A DNA stretch of 64,000 bases from Planctomycetaceae bacterium (GTDB lineage Bacteria; Planctomycetota; Planctomycetia; Planctomycetales; Planctomycetaceae), in NCBI GenBank assembly GCA_002724315.1, contig PBOJ01000017.1, forward strand, positions 1 through 64,000. Direction: 5' to 3'. Each line of letters starts with the position of its first letter. Position 1 is the stretch's first letter. This document shows, in pieces, positions 17,660-25,905 of the stretch. The notes beneath the pieces were generated by a model that saw only the letters and a program-made list of their open reading frames with translations, ran no database searches and was not told the DNA's origin. The position numbers were made by a program, and so were the translations under genes.

Positions 17660-18679
17660 ATGCCAATCCCCCCTGACGCCCGTCGCGACCTCGGTGACGG
17701 CTTTTCCATCTGCCCACTCCCGGTCGGCCTGTGGCAGATCTCCGGGGGCCATGGTGCCATCGACCACGAAGCCGCCACCGAATCGCTTTTCGACTATTTC
17801 GGCGACGGCTACACCACGCTGGACATGGCCGACCACTACGGGCCCGCCGAAGACATCTACGGAGAATTTCGCCGCCGGCTACGAGAACGCCAGGGAGACC
17901 AGGCGGTGGATGCAGTCCAGGCCATGACCAAGTGGTGCCCCTCGCCCGGACCAATGAACCGAGAGGTGGTCGAGCAGGCGGTTGGAGTATCACTGAAACG
18001 CATGGACGTCGACTGCCTGGACGTCCTGCAGTTTCACTGGTGGGACTACGACGACCCTCGTTACCTCGACGCCCTGGGTCACATGGCCGACCTGCAGGCC
18101 GAGGGCCGCATCGGCCACCTGGCCCTGACCAATTTCGACTCACCCCACCTGGCCCGGATTGCCGAAGCCGGGATCCGGGTCATCTCCAACCAGGTCCAGT
18201 ACAGCCTTGTTGATCGGCGCCCCGAACTGGAGCAACTGGCGGTGTGCCAGGAGCACGACATCCGCTTCCTCACCTACGGCACCCTGTGTGGCGGACTGCT
18301 CTCCGAAAAATACCTCGACAGCGACGAACCGAGGCCCGGTGATCTCGAAACAAACTCGAAGAAAAAATACAAACGGATGATCGACGCCTGGGGCGGCTGG
18401 GACCTATTCCAACGATTGCTGACCGGCCTGTCGACGATCGCCCGGCGACACGAGGTCGACTTGGCCAACGTGGCCACCCGCGCAATCCTCGACCAGGACC
18501 GTGTCGCCGGCGTGATCGTGGGCTGCCGACTGGGCCTCGCCGAGCACCGGGCCGCAAATGCCCGCGTGTTCGACTTCTCGCTCGACGACCAGGACTGGGC
18601 AGTGATCGACGCGGCCACCGAGGGTCACCGCGACCTGATGGCCAGCATTGGCGACTGCGGAGACGAGTACCGAGAGTAA
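17660..18679 (+). CDS. Aldo/keto reductase family protein
   Basis: Protein of 339 residues with the (beta/alpha)8 aldo/keto reductase plan. The catalytic tetrad is visible as Asp and Tyr in TLDMADHYG, Lys in AMTKW and His in LQFHWWD. SNQVQYSLVDRRP, GTLCGGLLSEKY and VIVGCRLGLAEH follow, as in NADPH-binding members. The substrate is not predictable. The ATG at 17660 gives MPIPPDARR; earlier in-frame starts would extend into the divergent amidohydrolase region and lack a ribosome-binding site too. It is convergent with the CxxCH toroid gene, with six bases between the stops. Confidence 0.87.
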   Translation: MPIPPDARRDLGDGFSICPLPVGLWQISGGHGAIDHEAATESLFDYFGDGYTTLDMADHYGPAEDIYGEFRRRLRERQGDQAVDAVQAMTKWCPSPGPMNREVVEQAVGVSLKRMDVDCLDVLQFHWWDYDDPRYLDALGHMADLQAEGRIGHLALTNFDSPHLARIAEAGIRVISNQVQYSLVDRRPELEQLAVCQEHDIRFLTYGTLCGGLLSEKYLDSDEPRPGDLETNSKKKYKRMIDAWGGWDLFQRLLTGLSTIARRHEVDLANVATRAILDQDRVAGVIVGCRLGLAEHRAANARVFDFSLDDQDWAVIDAATEGHRDLMASIGDCGDEYRE

Positions 18680-18685
18680 CCGCGG

Positions 18686-19714
18686 TCACCTGGTCGACGG
18701 CAGCAATTCCAGCAGCGCGAGGGTCGCCCAGCACGTACCGCAGATCGAAATGAACTGCGACTTCTCGTGTGGAAAACCCGAATCGAAGAACTTCTGGATC
18801 GCCTTGCTGCGAGTCGTGACCAGCCACGACCCATCGGACTTCACCGTCTTCAACAGGTACCGGCACCCCTTCTGGTAGGATTCGTCGCCGACCTTCATCC
18901 CGGCAGCCTTCAGAGCAAACAACGCCTGGCCGGTGGCATACGAGTCGCCCTTTCGCTCGGGCAACTGCGACCACCCCCCGTCGGGTCGCTGCTTCCCCTT
19001 CAACTCACTGGCCAGTCGTTGAACATCCGTCTTCCCGGCCCCGGCCCACACCAGCCCCAGAAGTCGAAACACGCGGTCCTCGTTCGTCTTCGCCTCGGCC
19101 TTCAGCAGCCACTTCCTCGTCCGCGGGATCCGCTCGGCCAGGTCCTTGGCGCCATCCTTACCGGCATAAAACTGGAGCCCTCGCAAAGACAGTGCCGTGG
19201 CGGTGAAATGACTGTCTTCCAGTGGAGGACGATGTGTGCGGATCCGCCAACTGCCATCGCGTCGGTGCTTTGTCCTGAGGTAAGCCACCAGGTCGTTTGT
19301 GACCGAATCCGGTTTCCGGCCATCGGCATGCAGTCCCCACAGTGCATAGCCGGCGTTGTAGGGACCACCTGGCACCCCTTCTCCAACCCGAACCCGCTTA
19401 CTGCGACCGTTGAAATACTCGTACGTGAAATCCGACTGTTCGGCCGTCATTTCAGCATCGACGGCAAACCCGGCCCGACGGGCACCGGCAATGGCCACCG
19501 AAGCCAGCCCCTGATGATGACAGCTGAAGCAGTCCCGTTTCTCGACATACGTTGCCGCACTCTTCTGCAACAGCGCCACACTGCGATTCAACACATCGCG
19601 AACCGCTTCGGGAGCGAGCGGACCGTCGGCCGCCATCAGCATGCCGGCCCCGGACAACACCAGCACCGCCCCGGCAAACAACATCCTGAGAACACGCACA
19701 CCTAATCCCGTCAT
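18686..19714 (-). CDS. Secreted alpha-toroid (squalene cyclase/prenyltransferase-repeat) protein with CxxCH
   Basis: Protein of 342 residues. After a signal sequence (MTGLGVRVLRMLFAGAVLVL) come helical repeats with DGSWRIRTHR, DGGWSQLPERKGDSYATGQALFALKAAG and SDGSWLVTTRS, the QW-like repeats of terpenoid-cyclase toroids. The DxDD acid motif of cyclases is absent. RDCFSCHHQG near residue 67 offers a CxxCH haem-binding site, so an electron-transfer or binding role is more likely than cyclisation. The ATG overlaps the stop of the PSP1 gene by four bases (ATGA), ending a long minus-strand run that begins near 28848. Confidence 0.8.
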   Translation of the reverse strand: MTGLGVRVLRMLFAGAVLVLSGAGMLMAADGPLAPEAVRDVLNRSVALLQKSAATYVEKRDCFSCHHQGLASVAIAGARRAGFAVDAEMTAEQSDFTYEYFNGRSKRVRVGEGVPGGPYNAGYALWGLHADGRKPDSVTNDLVAYLRTKHRRDGSWRIRTHRPPLEDSHFTATALSLRGLQFYAGKDGAKDLAERIPRTRKWLLKAEAKTNEDRVFRLLGLVWAGAGKTDVQRLASELKGKQRPDGGWSQLPERKGDSYATGQALFALKAAGMKVGDESYQKGCRYLLKTVKSDGSWLVTTRSKAIQKFFDSGFPHEKSQFISICGTCWATLALLELLPSTR

Positions 19715-20247
19715 GCCTGTTCGTCCCCGTGGCTGCTGCCGCAACCACCGCTGCCACAACCACCACCGCCACTTCCACATCCACCTGGCTCGGGATCAAA
19801 CATCGGCGAGAGCCGAATATCTCGACCAGTCCGTTTTGACTGGAACACAGCAATCCGCTCGGACTCCTGCCCGACTTCGCCCAGGCAATACACGACCACA
19901 GTACGACCGTCGATCAGCAATTCGGCATCGACCGGCTCGAGTTCGGCCGCCTGGTGACGAATCGTCTCAATCAACTCATCCAGATCGACGGCATCGGTGC
20001 CATCGACCTCCAGATCCTCTCGACCGGCCAATCGCAACACATCCCCCGCGGGACTGACATCGCCGACATGGTGCTCCGCCACATTTGACAGCAACTCCCC
20101 CAGTTCCAGTCCCCGCTCCGTCTGAATCACCACGCTGTCGCCGTGCTCTGCATTCAACTCGTCGGTGGCACTGAACAACGCCACCCAGCCCAGCCGGCCG
20201 TAGCGGACCAGGCACGCGGTTCGCGTCAGCACCTCACCATTTCCCAT
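19711..20247 (-). CDS. PSP1 domain protein with Gly/Cys-rich tail
   Basis: Protein of 178 residues. ACLVRYGRLGWVALFSA and VVIQTERGLELGELL are the signature of the PSP1 C-terminal domain, known from yeast Psp1 and Bacillus YaaT/RicT-like proteins that act in regulatory complexes, some with Fe-S clusters. The C-terminus is a low-complexity GCGSGGGGCGSGGCGSS run with three cysteines, a possible metal-binding tail. It lies between an ATP-grasp gene (36 bases upstream) and the overlapping toroid gene. Function in planctomycetes is unknown. Confidence 0.75.
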   Translation of the reverse strand: MGNGEVLTRTACLVRYGRLGWVALFSATDELNAEHGDSVVIQTERGLELGELLSNVAEHHVGDVSPAGDVLRLAGREDLEVDGTDAVDLDELIETIRHQAAELEPVDAELLIDGRTVVVYCLGEVGQESERIAVFQSKRTGRDIRLSPMFDPEPGGCGSGGGGCGSGGCGSSHGDEQA

Positions 20248-20283
20248 TAGCCGGGCCCCCGAGTTTTCGCGTTTCGGACCGAT

Positions 20284-21510
20284 TCAGCCGTCCTTGAACA
20301 CCAGTGTCAACTCCCGGTGTGCGGTGTGCAATGCCCGTTCCACCTCATCGGCGGTTTCCCCCCTGGCAAACACGAACCCGGGGTAGGGCCCCCCCTCGGG
20401 CCAAGGCAACAACTGCTGACCGGGATGAGCCGTAATTGCCACTCGCTCGACCCCCGCCACCTCCTCGGCCATCTCCACTCCGTCAACACGCAACAGGGTT
20501 CCACCTTTCTCGACCGGCAGCATCATCACTCCCGCCGCCGACTCGACCCGTTCCGGAAGTGGAGCTCGATCGCCGAGCGCATGATGCAACAGAATGTCTT
20601 CAAGCCTCAGACCGGTCCCGAACCGCAACACATCCGAACACAACCCGCCGATCGCCCGCGGATTGATCTCGATGACCACCGGCCCCGACTCAGTGACCCG
20701 CAATTCGGCATGTACCGCCCCTTCGGTCAACCCCAGCGATGCACAGGCCTCTCGGCACATCTCGCCCACCTCCTCCTGGCACTCCGCCGACAATCGTGAC
20801 GGAGTCAGGTAGATCGTTTCCTCGAAGTATGGTCCCTCCAGGGGCTCGGGTTTATCGAAGACGGCCAACACCTCCAGTTGGCCGTCTCTCAACAGCCCCT
20901 CGATCGCCACCTCGGGACCAGACACAAACGACTCCACCAGGAACCCTTCCTCGATCGAACTTCCTGATTCGCCGGCAACGATCGACTCGAGTCTCGACAC
21001 AGCTTCCATCATTTCCGCAGGGTCATCGACACGAATCACGCCCCGACTCGCCGACAAGGACAATGGCTTGACCACGGCTGGGAACCCGAACACCGGTGTT
21101 GTAGCCCGTTCTGGACCTTCAAACCGACGCCATTCAAATCCGGGGCAGGCCACCCCGTCGGCGGACAGTTGTTCACGAGCCCGTCGCTTGTCGCCGGCCA
21201 CGGCCACCGCCGCGGGATTGTTGTGCGGCAGACCCAACTCACGGGCCACAACGGCCGTCGCCTCAACCACGGTGTCGTCGATTCCGACCACCGCGTCGAT
21301 CGGGTAATCCTCATGGAACTCCCGCACCGGCCCAGCACAGGCGTCAGGAGACGAGAAGGGCAGAGTGAGAAACCCTGCGGGATTGAGATGAGCGACCGAA
21401 CTGTCTTCTTCGGACGCCACCGTCAATTCGACTCCGCAACGTGCAGCAGCAGCCAGCAACGCCGGGGTGCGATATGTCCGCGTCGGCAGCATCAACAGCA
21501 ACCGGGGCAT
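20284..21510 (-). CDS. ATP-grasp domain ligase
   Basis: Protein of 408 residues with the ATP-grasp plan. A Rossmann-like preATP domain occupies about 1-110. The ATP-binding segment has GFPAVVKPLSLSASRGV and EEGFLVESFVSGPEVAIEG, and the Mg-binding end is AELRVTESGPVVIEINPR. Such enzymes join a carboxylate to an amine or thiol by an acyl phosphate. The C-terminal 100 residues resemble those of biotin-carboxylase/carnosine-synthase-like ligases. The substrate is unknown; involvement in a cofactor side chain (for example glutamylation) is only a suggestion from the cofactor genes nearby. The nfuA-like stop is 20 bases upstream. Confidence 0.85.
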   Translation of the reverse strand: MPRLLLMLPTRTYRTPALLAAAARCGVELTVASEEDSSVAHLNPAGFLTLPFSSPDACAGPVREFHEDYPIDAVVGIDDTVVEATAVVARELGLPHNNPAAVAVAGDKRRAREQLSADGVACPGFEWRRFEGPERATTPVFGFPAVVKPLSLSASRGVIRVDDPAEMMEAVSRLESIVAGESGSSIEEGFLVESFVSGPEVAIEGLLRDGQLEVLAVFDKPEPLEGPYFEETIYLTPSRLSAECQEEVGEMCREACASLGLTEGAVHAELRVTESGPVVIEINPRAIGGLCSDVLRFGTGLRLEDILLHHALGDRAPLPERVESAAGVMMLPVEKGGTLLRVDGVEMAEEVAGVERVAITAHPGQQLLPWPEGGPYPGFVFARGETADEVERALHTAHRELTLVFKDG

Positions 21511-21530
21511 GCGAGGTCGGCCGTCCCGGT

Positions 21531-22130
21531 CTACTTCTTCGACGGGGCGTAGTAGGGATTGTTTCCGGACGCGTGATCGGTCGTATCCATGATCTCACCG
21601 ACCTGGGGGATTTCCGACCGAATCGCAATCTCCACGCCCTGCTTCAGCGTCACGTCGGCCATCCCACACCCCTGACAGCCCCCACCCATCTGGACGTAAA
21701 CCATGTTCTCCTGGACGTCGAGCAACCGCACGACACCGCCATGGCTGGCCACCGACGGATTGACCTCGCGGTCGAGAATCCCCTGAACCCGGTCGCGCAA
21801 CACGTCGACCGGCGGAATCGTCTCACGCAGACTCGCCTCAACGGCGGGTTCCCCGGTAGCCAGGTGCTCACGGATCGCCGCCCCCACCTGCTGGCCGACC
21901 TCCGGCCACGGTGTCGGGCCGTGCTTGGTGACGGTGAGTCGATTGTCGGTGATCAACACCGCGGCAACGCCTTCGATCGCAAACAGACGCTTGGCCAACG
22001 GCGACATCTCAGCCGCCTCGGAACTGCCGAAGTGAAACGACTGGTCCGGATACAACGGCCGATCGACGGTGAAACGGCACATGGTGGGAACATTCATCGG
22101 TTCGCCGCTGATCTTGACATCATCCGTCAT
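21531..22130 (-). CDS. NfuA-like Fe-S cluster carrier
   Basis: Protein of 199 residues. The N-terminal Nfu_N-type domain (about 10-95) has TVDRPLYPDQSFHFGSSEAAEMSPLAKRLFAIEGV. The C-terminal NifU domain carries VNPSVASHGGVVRLLDV and the cluster-binding pair in GGGCQGCGMADVTLK. Proteins of this type hold and pass on [4Fe-4S] clusters. AAAGGA precedes the ATG at good spacing. A possible promoter lies just upstream, so it may be expressed separately from the DUF169 gene. It sits two genes away from a radical SAM enzyme that needs such a cluster. Confidence 0.88.
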   Translation of the reverse strand: MTDDVKISGEPMNVPTMCRFTVDRPLYPDQSFHFGSSEAAEMSPLAKRLFAIEGVAAVLITDNRLTVTKHGPTPWPEVGQQVGAAIREHLATGEPAVEASLRETIPPVDVLRDRVQGILDREVNPSVASHGGVVRLLDVQENMVYVQMGGGCQGCGMADVTLKQGVEIAIRSEIPQVGEIMDTTDHASGNNPYYAPSKK

Positions 22131-22183
22131 CGTGGGTTTTCCTTTCGAGGGCCTCGGTGCGGGCCGCCGCTGGGTGTCTCCCT

Positions 22184-22212
22184 AGAATATCCGACTTCCC
22201 CAGCCGGCTCAA
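22184..22212 (-). promoter_or_regulatory. Possible sigma-70 promoter before nfuA-like gene
   Basis: On the minus strand, TTGAGC (22207-22212) and TATTCT (22184-22189) are separated by 17 bases in the 89-base gap between the DUF169 and nfuA-like genes. Each hexamer matches consensus at four of six positions. Confidence 0.35.
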
Positions 22213-22219
22213 TCTGTAG

Positions 22220-22912
22220 TTAGCCGACCTGCTCTCCGGATACGCGACCACCGTGGAACGTCTCGAGCGCATGATTGGCCGACACGATCGCTTCCAGCTT
22301 TTCCTGGACAGCCTCAACCTGATCACCCGGGAGGACCACGTAGAGTTCATTGTCATCGATGCCGGTGTAGACACGATTGCCGACACAGCCAAGATTCGTC
22401 ACAAACTGCGTTCTCTGCATCACTTCAGGGATTGCTGCACAGGTCGGACGCCCCATCGTCGGCCCGCCCGGCACACCGGCTGACGTCGCCGCCTCGGCCA
22501 ACACCATCATCTGCCGAGGGGTTCCCTGGACGATAACCGCATCCACTCCGCAGGGGGCCAACTCCAACGGCGAATACACGACTGCTCCGAACGACTCGGT
22601 GCGGTGAGGAATTTCGGGAACTTCCTCCATCCGCACGTACTCGAGTTCGACCATCATTCCGATCATCTGCTGCTGCCCCTCAGCCTCGGCCTCCGGCAGT
22701 TCCACCCCATGAGTGAATGCTCCGATCGGACACGAGAAATGGTCCTCCGGAACCGTCGCAACCACCTGGCCGCCTGCGGCCTGCTGCCAGTAACTGCACC
22801 CCGACAGGGCGGATTCTTCCACACGCTCGACTCCATCAGGCACTTCATCGACAAACGCGACAGCCACCGCCGATTCGGACAGACCCAACAACTCCTGCAA
22901 CCTCGAACCCAT
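22220..22912 (-). CDS. DUF169 family protein
   Basis: Protein of 230 residues of the DUF169 family, widespread in anaerobes and archaea and functionally uncharacterised. Recognisable elements are SGCSYWQQAAGG near the N-terminus, HFSCPIGAFTHGVELP, the middle APCGVDAVIVQGTP, and RPTCAAIPEVMQRTQFVTNLGCVGNRVYTGI, with several conserved cysteines that could bind a cluster or metal. GAGGAG stands five bases before the ATG at 22912, which is therefore preferred to a GTG two codons earlier that overlaps it. The gene begins 21 bases after the TAG of the selenoprotein gene and is almost certainly cotranscribed with it. Confidence 0.87.
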   Translation of the reverse strand: MGSRLQELLGLSESAVAVAFVDEVPDGVERVEESALSGCSYWQQAAGGQVVATVPEDHFSCPIGAFTHGVELPEAEAEGQQQMIGMMVELEYVRMEEVPEIPHRTESFGAVVYSPLELAPCGVDAVIVQGTPRQMMVLAEAATSAGVPGGPTMGRPTCAAIPEVMQRTQFVTNLGCVGNRVYTGIDDNELYVVLPGDQVEAVQEKLEAIVSANHALETFHGGRVSGEQVG

Positions 22913-22933
22913 TTCCACTCCTCAACCAGATCA

Positions 22934-24400
22934 CTATTCAATCACGAGAGACTCAAACTGAGTCTCGGTTGGCTCGGCTCAGCAAAACCAGTCCTCGGTC
23001 AATCGCGGAACCGGCCGGCGATCGATCGTTGCAGCCGACTGTTCCGGTGTCAACGTGAGTCCGGCCAGCCCGGCAATCCGAGAAAACGTCTCCCCCACCT
23101 TCTGGTCGCCACAGGCTGCCGCCTCAACGACCTCCGTAACCTGGCCGTGCAACGCATCCATCTCCGGGTCCGGATGCTTCCATCGCCACGACCACGCCCC
23201 CGCATCCAACTCACCGCGATGAGGAACGAAGTCGGGATGCTCCTCCAGCAACGAACCTGGCGGGACCAGCAACCGGATGGCAAACTGTACAGGATCGACA
23301 TGGCCGACCAGCCTCTGGTCGACGACGAACTCCAGAATCTCGCGGTAATCGTCCCGGGTCGTCCAGGGCGTGAACGGAACCCATGTCGGCCGCACCGGCA
23401 ACCCCACCTCACGGCACCGTTCCAGGGCCACCAGGACGTCATCTCGGGTGTGTCCCTTTTCCAGAATCTCAAGGACGGGATCGGCCAGAGCCTCAACCGC
23501 CGAAATCACGAACGCCGCTCCACACTCGACCAAGTCCGGCAACACGTCACCACGTTCAACCAGGTGCTCGACTTTCGCGGTGAAGTCAAACGTCACGCCA
23601 GGAAACCGATCCGCCAGGCCGCGGGAGACACGCACAGCGTGAGCCGGACCGTTGAGGAAATCGGGATCGGCAAACGTGATGTGACCGGCGCCGGCGGCGA
23701 CCTGCTGTTCGATGTCGGCCAGAACGACCTCCGTCGGCACCGCCACGAACCGGCCGCCATAAACCGGGGGAATCGGGCAGTGCGTGCAAAGGTGCCGGCA
23801 CCCCCGGCTGGCCTCAACCGTCCCGGTGGTCACGACCTTCACGTGCCCGTCGTCGTCGACCGATTCGAATCCCGCGTACTTGTCCAGGCCGGGCAACGTC
23901 GACCGATCGGGCACGGGAAACTCCTGCCGCGCCCGCCGGACCTTTGGATCGATGGCCACCGGCTCTTCGCCTCGTTCCCAACTCTCCAGCAATGCGACCA
24001 GTTCGCCCTCGCTCTCTCCCCCCAGGCAGGACACCGCGCCGGCCTCCAGCAGGGCAGGGGCGTTGAGCACCGCATAGAGACCCGAAAACACCACTCTTGC
24101 ACCCGGGTTCTCTTCTCGAACCGAACGAGCCACTCGAACACCCAATTGCAGTGCGGTGTGCATTGGCACGGCGACCACCACAACCGCCGCTCGGCGAAGA
24201 TCGCTTCGTGACAGTGGTCCCACCGACACGTCGCAGCAAATCGGGTCAAATCCCGCCCGCCTGAGAAATGCCGACGGCCAGGCGACCCCCAGTGGCTGGT
24301 GCCCCAGTTCGTAGCACGACACCAGCAACACCCCGCCGTGACTCCTCAGCGCATCGCCTGGAGCCCACCTCTCCACGGGCATCACCGACCTCTCTGACAT
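22934..24400 (-). CDS. B12-binding/radical SAM selenoprotein with Cys-Sec-Ala-Glu-Pro tail
   Basis: Protein of 488 residues if the TGA at 22979-22981 is read as selenocysteine (Sec474), with the true stop a TAG at 22934-22936. The N-terminal cobalamin-binding-like domain (about 20-140) includes VLLVSCYELGHQPLGVAWP. The radical SAM cluster motif CRHLCTHC is at 201-208, followed by FADPDFLNGPAHAVRV as in B12-dependent radical SAM enzymes. The end reads TEDWFC-U-AEP plus eleven residues. A radical SAM family with this CUAEP or CCAEP tail is known to me, without assigned function. A SECIS-like hairpin follows the TGA. If read as a stop, the protein would lose its conserved tail. It lies two bases after the DUF1501 gene upstream of it. 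Confidence 0.88.
22948..22966 (-). promoter_or_regulatory. Bacterial SECIS element
   Basis: The minus-strand RNA folds as GAGACUC-AGUUU-GAGUCUC: a perfect seven-pair stem with a five-base loop whose second base is G. The loop begins 19 bases after the UGA at 22981-22979. These features meet the published bacterial SECIS rules (hairpin just after the UGA, G in the first two loop positions). No T-tract follows, so it is not a terminator. It lies within the coding frame of the Sec-containing tail. Confidence 0.82.
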
Positions 24401-24401
24401 A

Positions 24402-25871
24402 TCAGGAACAAATCTCGTCGATGACCCTGGCCGGAAACACCGACGTCAAGCGTTCCTTCAAACCGTTCCGGCGATGGAACAGTTCCTCGTGATGCATTCC
24501 CAACTGGTCCAGCACCGTCGCGTGCCAATCGTGAACAGTGACCTTTTGGTCAGCCGCCTTCAAACCGATCTCGTCGGTAGTTCCATGAATGTGTCCGCGT
24601 TTGATGCCGGCACCGGCCAGCCAGGTCACCATCGCATTCTGATTGTGATCGCGACCGGCCTTCAACACGTTCTTGTCACCGGGCAACTGGGCAATCGGCA
24701 ACCGGCCGAATTCCCCACCCCAGGCCAGCAGCGTGCTGTCGAGCAATCCTCGCTCGTCAAGATCCTCAAGCAACGCGGCTATCGGCTGATCTGTCTTGCG
24801 ACAGGCCGCGGGCAAGCTCGTGCCGATGTTGGTGTGGTTGTCCCAGATCTGGAAATTGATGAACAACTGAACAAACCGGACGCCCCGTTCGACCAGCCGG
24901 CGGGCGATCAGGCAACGGCGACCATACGAATCTGTCCCCTTGCCTCCCACTCCGTACCGCTTCTGGGTACCAGCGGTTTCCTGGGAAATGTCCAACGCAT
25001 CCGAGGCAGCCAACTGCATCCTTGCGGCAAGCTCATAGCTGGCGATCCGTGCATCCAACTGGGGCTGTCCGGTACGGCGGCGACGATGGATACGATCGAG
25101 TGTGCCGATCAGGTCCCGTTCCAGCTTCACGACGGACTCGGCCTCCTCGTACTCGCGGTCCAGATTCAGAACGGGCTTGCCGGTGGAACGAAAACGGGTG
25201 CCCTGGTAGACGGGCGGCAGGAACCCGGCCTGCCAGTTCTGCACCCCGTTGACCGGCAACCCGGCCGGATCGTCGAGCACGATGTAGGCCGGCAGATTCT
25301 GGTTCTCGCTGCCGAGACCATAAGTGACCCACGACCCGAGGCTCGGCAAACCCGGAGTCATCCGTCCGCAGTGGGCGATGAACAACGCGGGTTCATGAGT
25401 CAGGTTGGTCGTGTACATCGACCGGACGAGACTGATCCGATCCACCTGGGTGGCGAGGTGCGGCAGCAGCTCCGACACGTCCATTCCGCATTCACCGTAC
25501 TTGGCAAACCGAAACGGACTCCTCATCAATGCCCCGGCCGCCCCGGGATTCTCGACCTCACCGGCAATCTTGTCGAAATACGACTTGCCGTGATTTCGAG
25601 TCAGTTCCTCCTTGGGATCGAACAGGTCCATCTGGCTGGGACCACCGTTCATGAACAAGTGGATCACCGACTTGGCCTTCGGCTCAAAATGCGGCTGCTT
25701 AGGCGTTTGGTCCGGAAATGCCGACTCCGCAGCCAGGAGCCCGTTCGTGCCATAAAGGTCGCTCGACAGCAACCCGGCCAGTGCCGCGGTGCCCAACCCC
25801 CCGGACATTGACGCGAAGAAGTCTCGCCGGGTCACGGCCGGCCTCAACGGGTCGGTAATTTGCGACAGCAT
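24402..25871 (-). CDS. DUF1501 secreted protein
   Basis: Protein of 489 residues with leader VTRRDFFASMSGGLGTAAL, a twin-arginine-type signal. Landmarks are LFMNGGPSQMDLFDPKEEL, LAWGGEFGRLPIAQ, AGRDHNQNAM and the closing VHDWHATVLDQLGMHHEELF. It is close in type to the DUF1501 protein at 5082 (both have a GSENQNLP/GTENQNLP segment and RDHN). It follows the PSD1 gene at 25906 by 34 bases, as is usual, and its stop lies one base from the radical SAM start codon. The ATG at 25871 is preferred to the TTG one codon before it, with AAGGAT upstream. Confidence 0.92.
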   Translation of the reverse strand: MLSQITDPLRPAVTRRDFFASMSGGLGTAALAGLLSSDLYGTNGLLAAESAFPDQTPKQPHFEPKAKSVIHLFMNGGPSQMDLFDPKEELTRNHGKSYFDKIAGEVENPGAAGALMRSPFRFAKYGECGMDVSELLPHLATQVDRISLVRSMYTTNLTHEPALFIAHCGRMTPGLPSLGSWVTYGLGSENQNLPAYIVLDDPAGLPVNGVQNWQAGFLPPVYQGTRFRSTGKPVLNLDREYEEAESVVKLERDLIGTLDRIHRRRRTGQPQLDARIASYELAARMQLAASDALDISQETAGTQKRYGVGGKGTDSYGRRCLIARRLVERGVRFVQLFINFQIWDNHTNIGTSLPAACRKTDQPIAALLEDLDERGLLDSTLLAWGGEFGRLPIAQLPGDKNVLKAGRDHNQNAMVTWLAGAGIKRGHIHGTTDEIGLKAADQKVTVHDWHATVLDQLGMHHEELFHRRNGLKERLTSVFPARVIDEICS

Positions 25872-25905
25872 CAACGCGATCCTTTTGGAGTGCTCAACAC
25901 ACCCA

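Noticed and set aside
18686-19714. Squalene-hopene cyclase for hopanoid synthesis
   Set aside because: Half the usual length, secreted, and lacking the DxDD catalytic motif.
22948-22966. Terminator for the radical SAM gene
   Set aside because: No T-tract follows and the DUF169 gene continues in the same direction 36 bases on.
22979-24400. Radical SAM gene ending at the TGA as a normal stop
   Set aside because: The tail after TGA is Ala-Glu-Pro, the conserved ending, with a SECIS-like hairpin, and the next gene's ribosome-binding site follows the TAG rather than the TGA.
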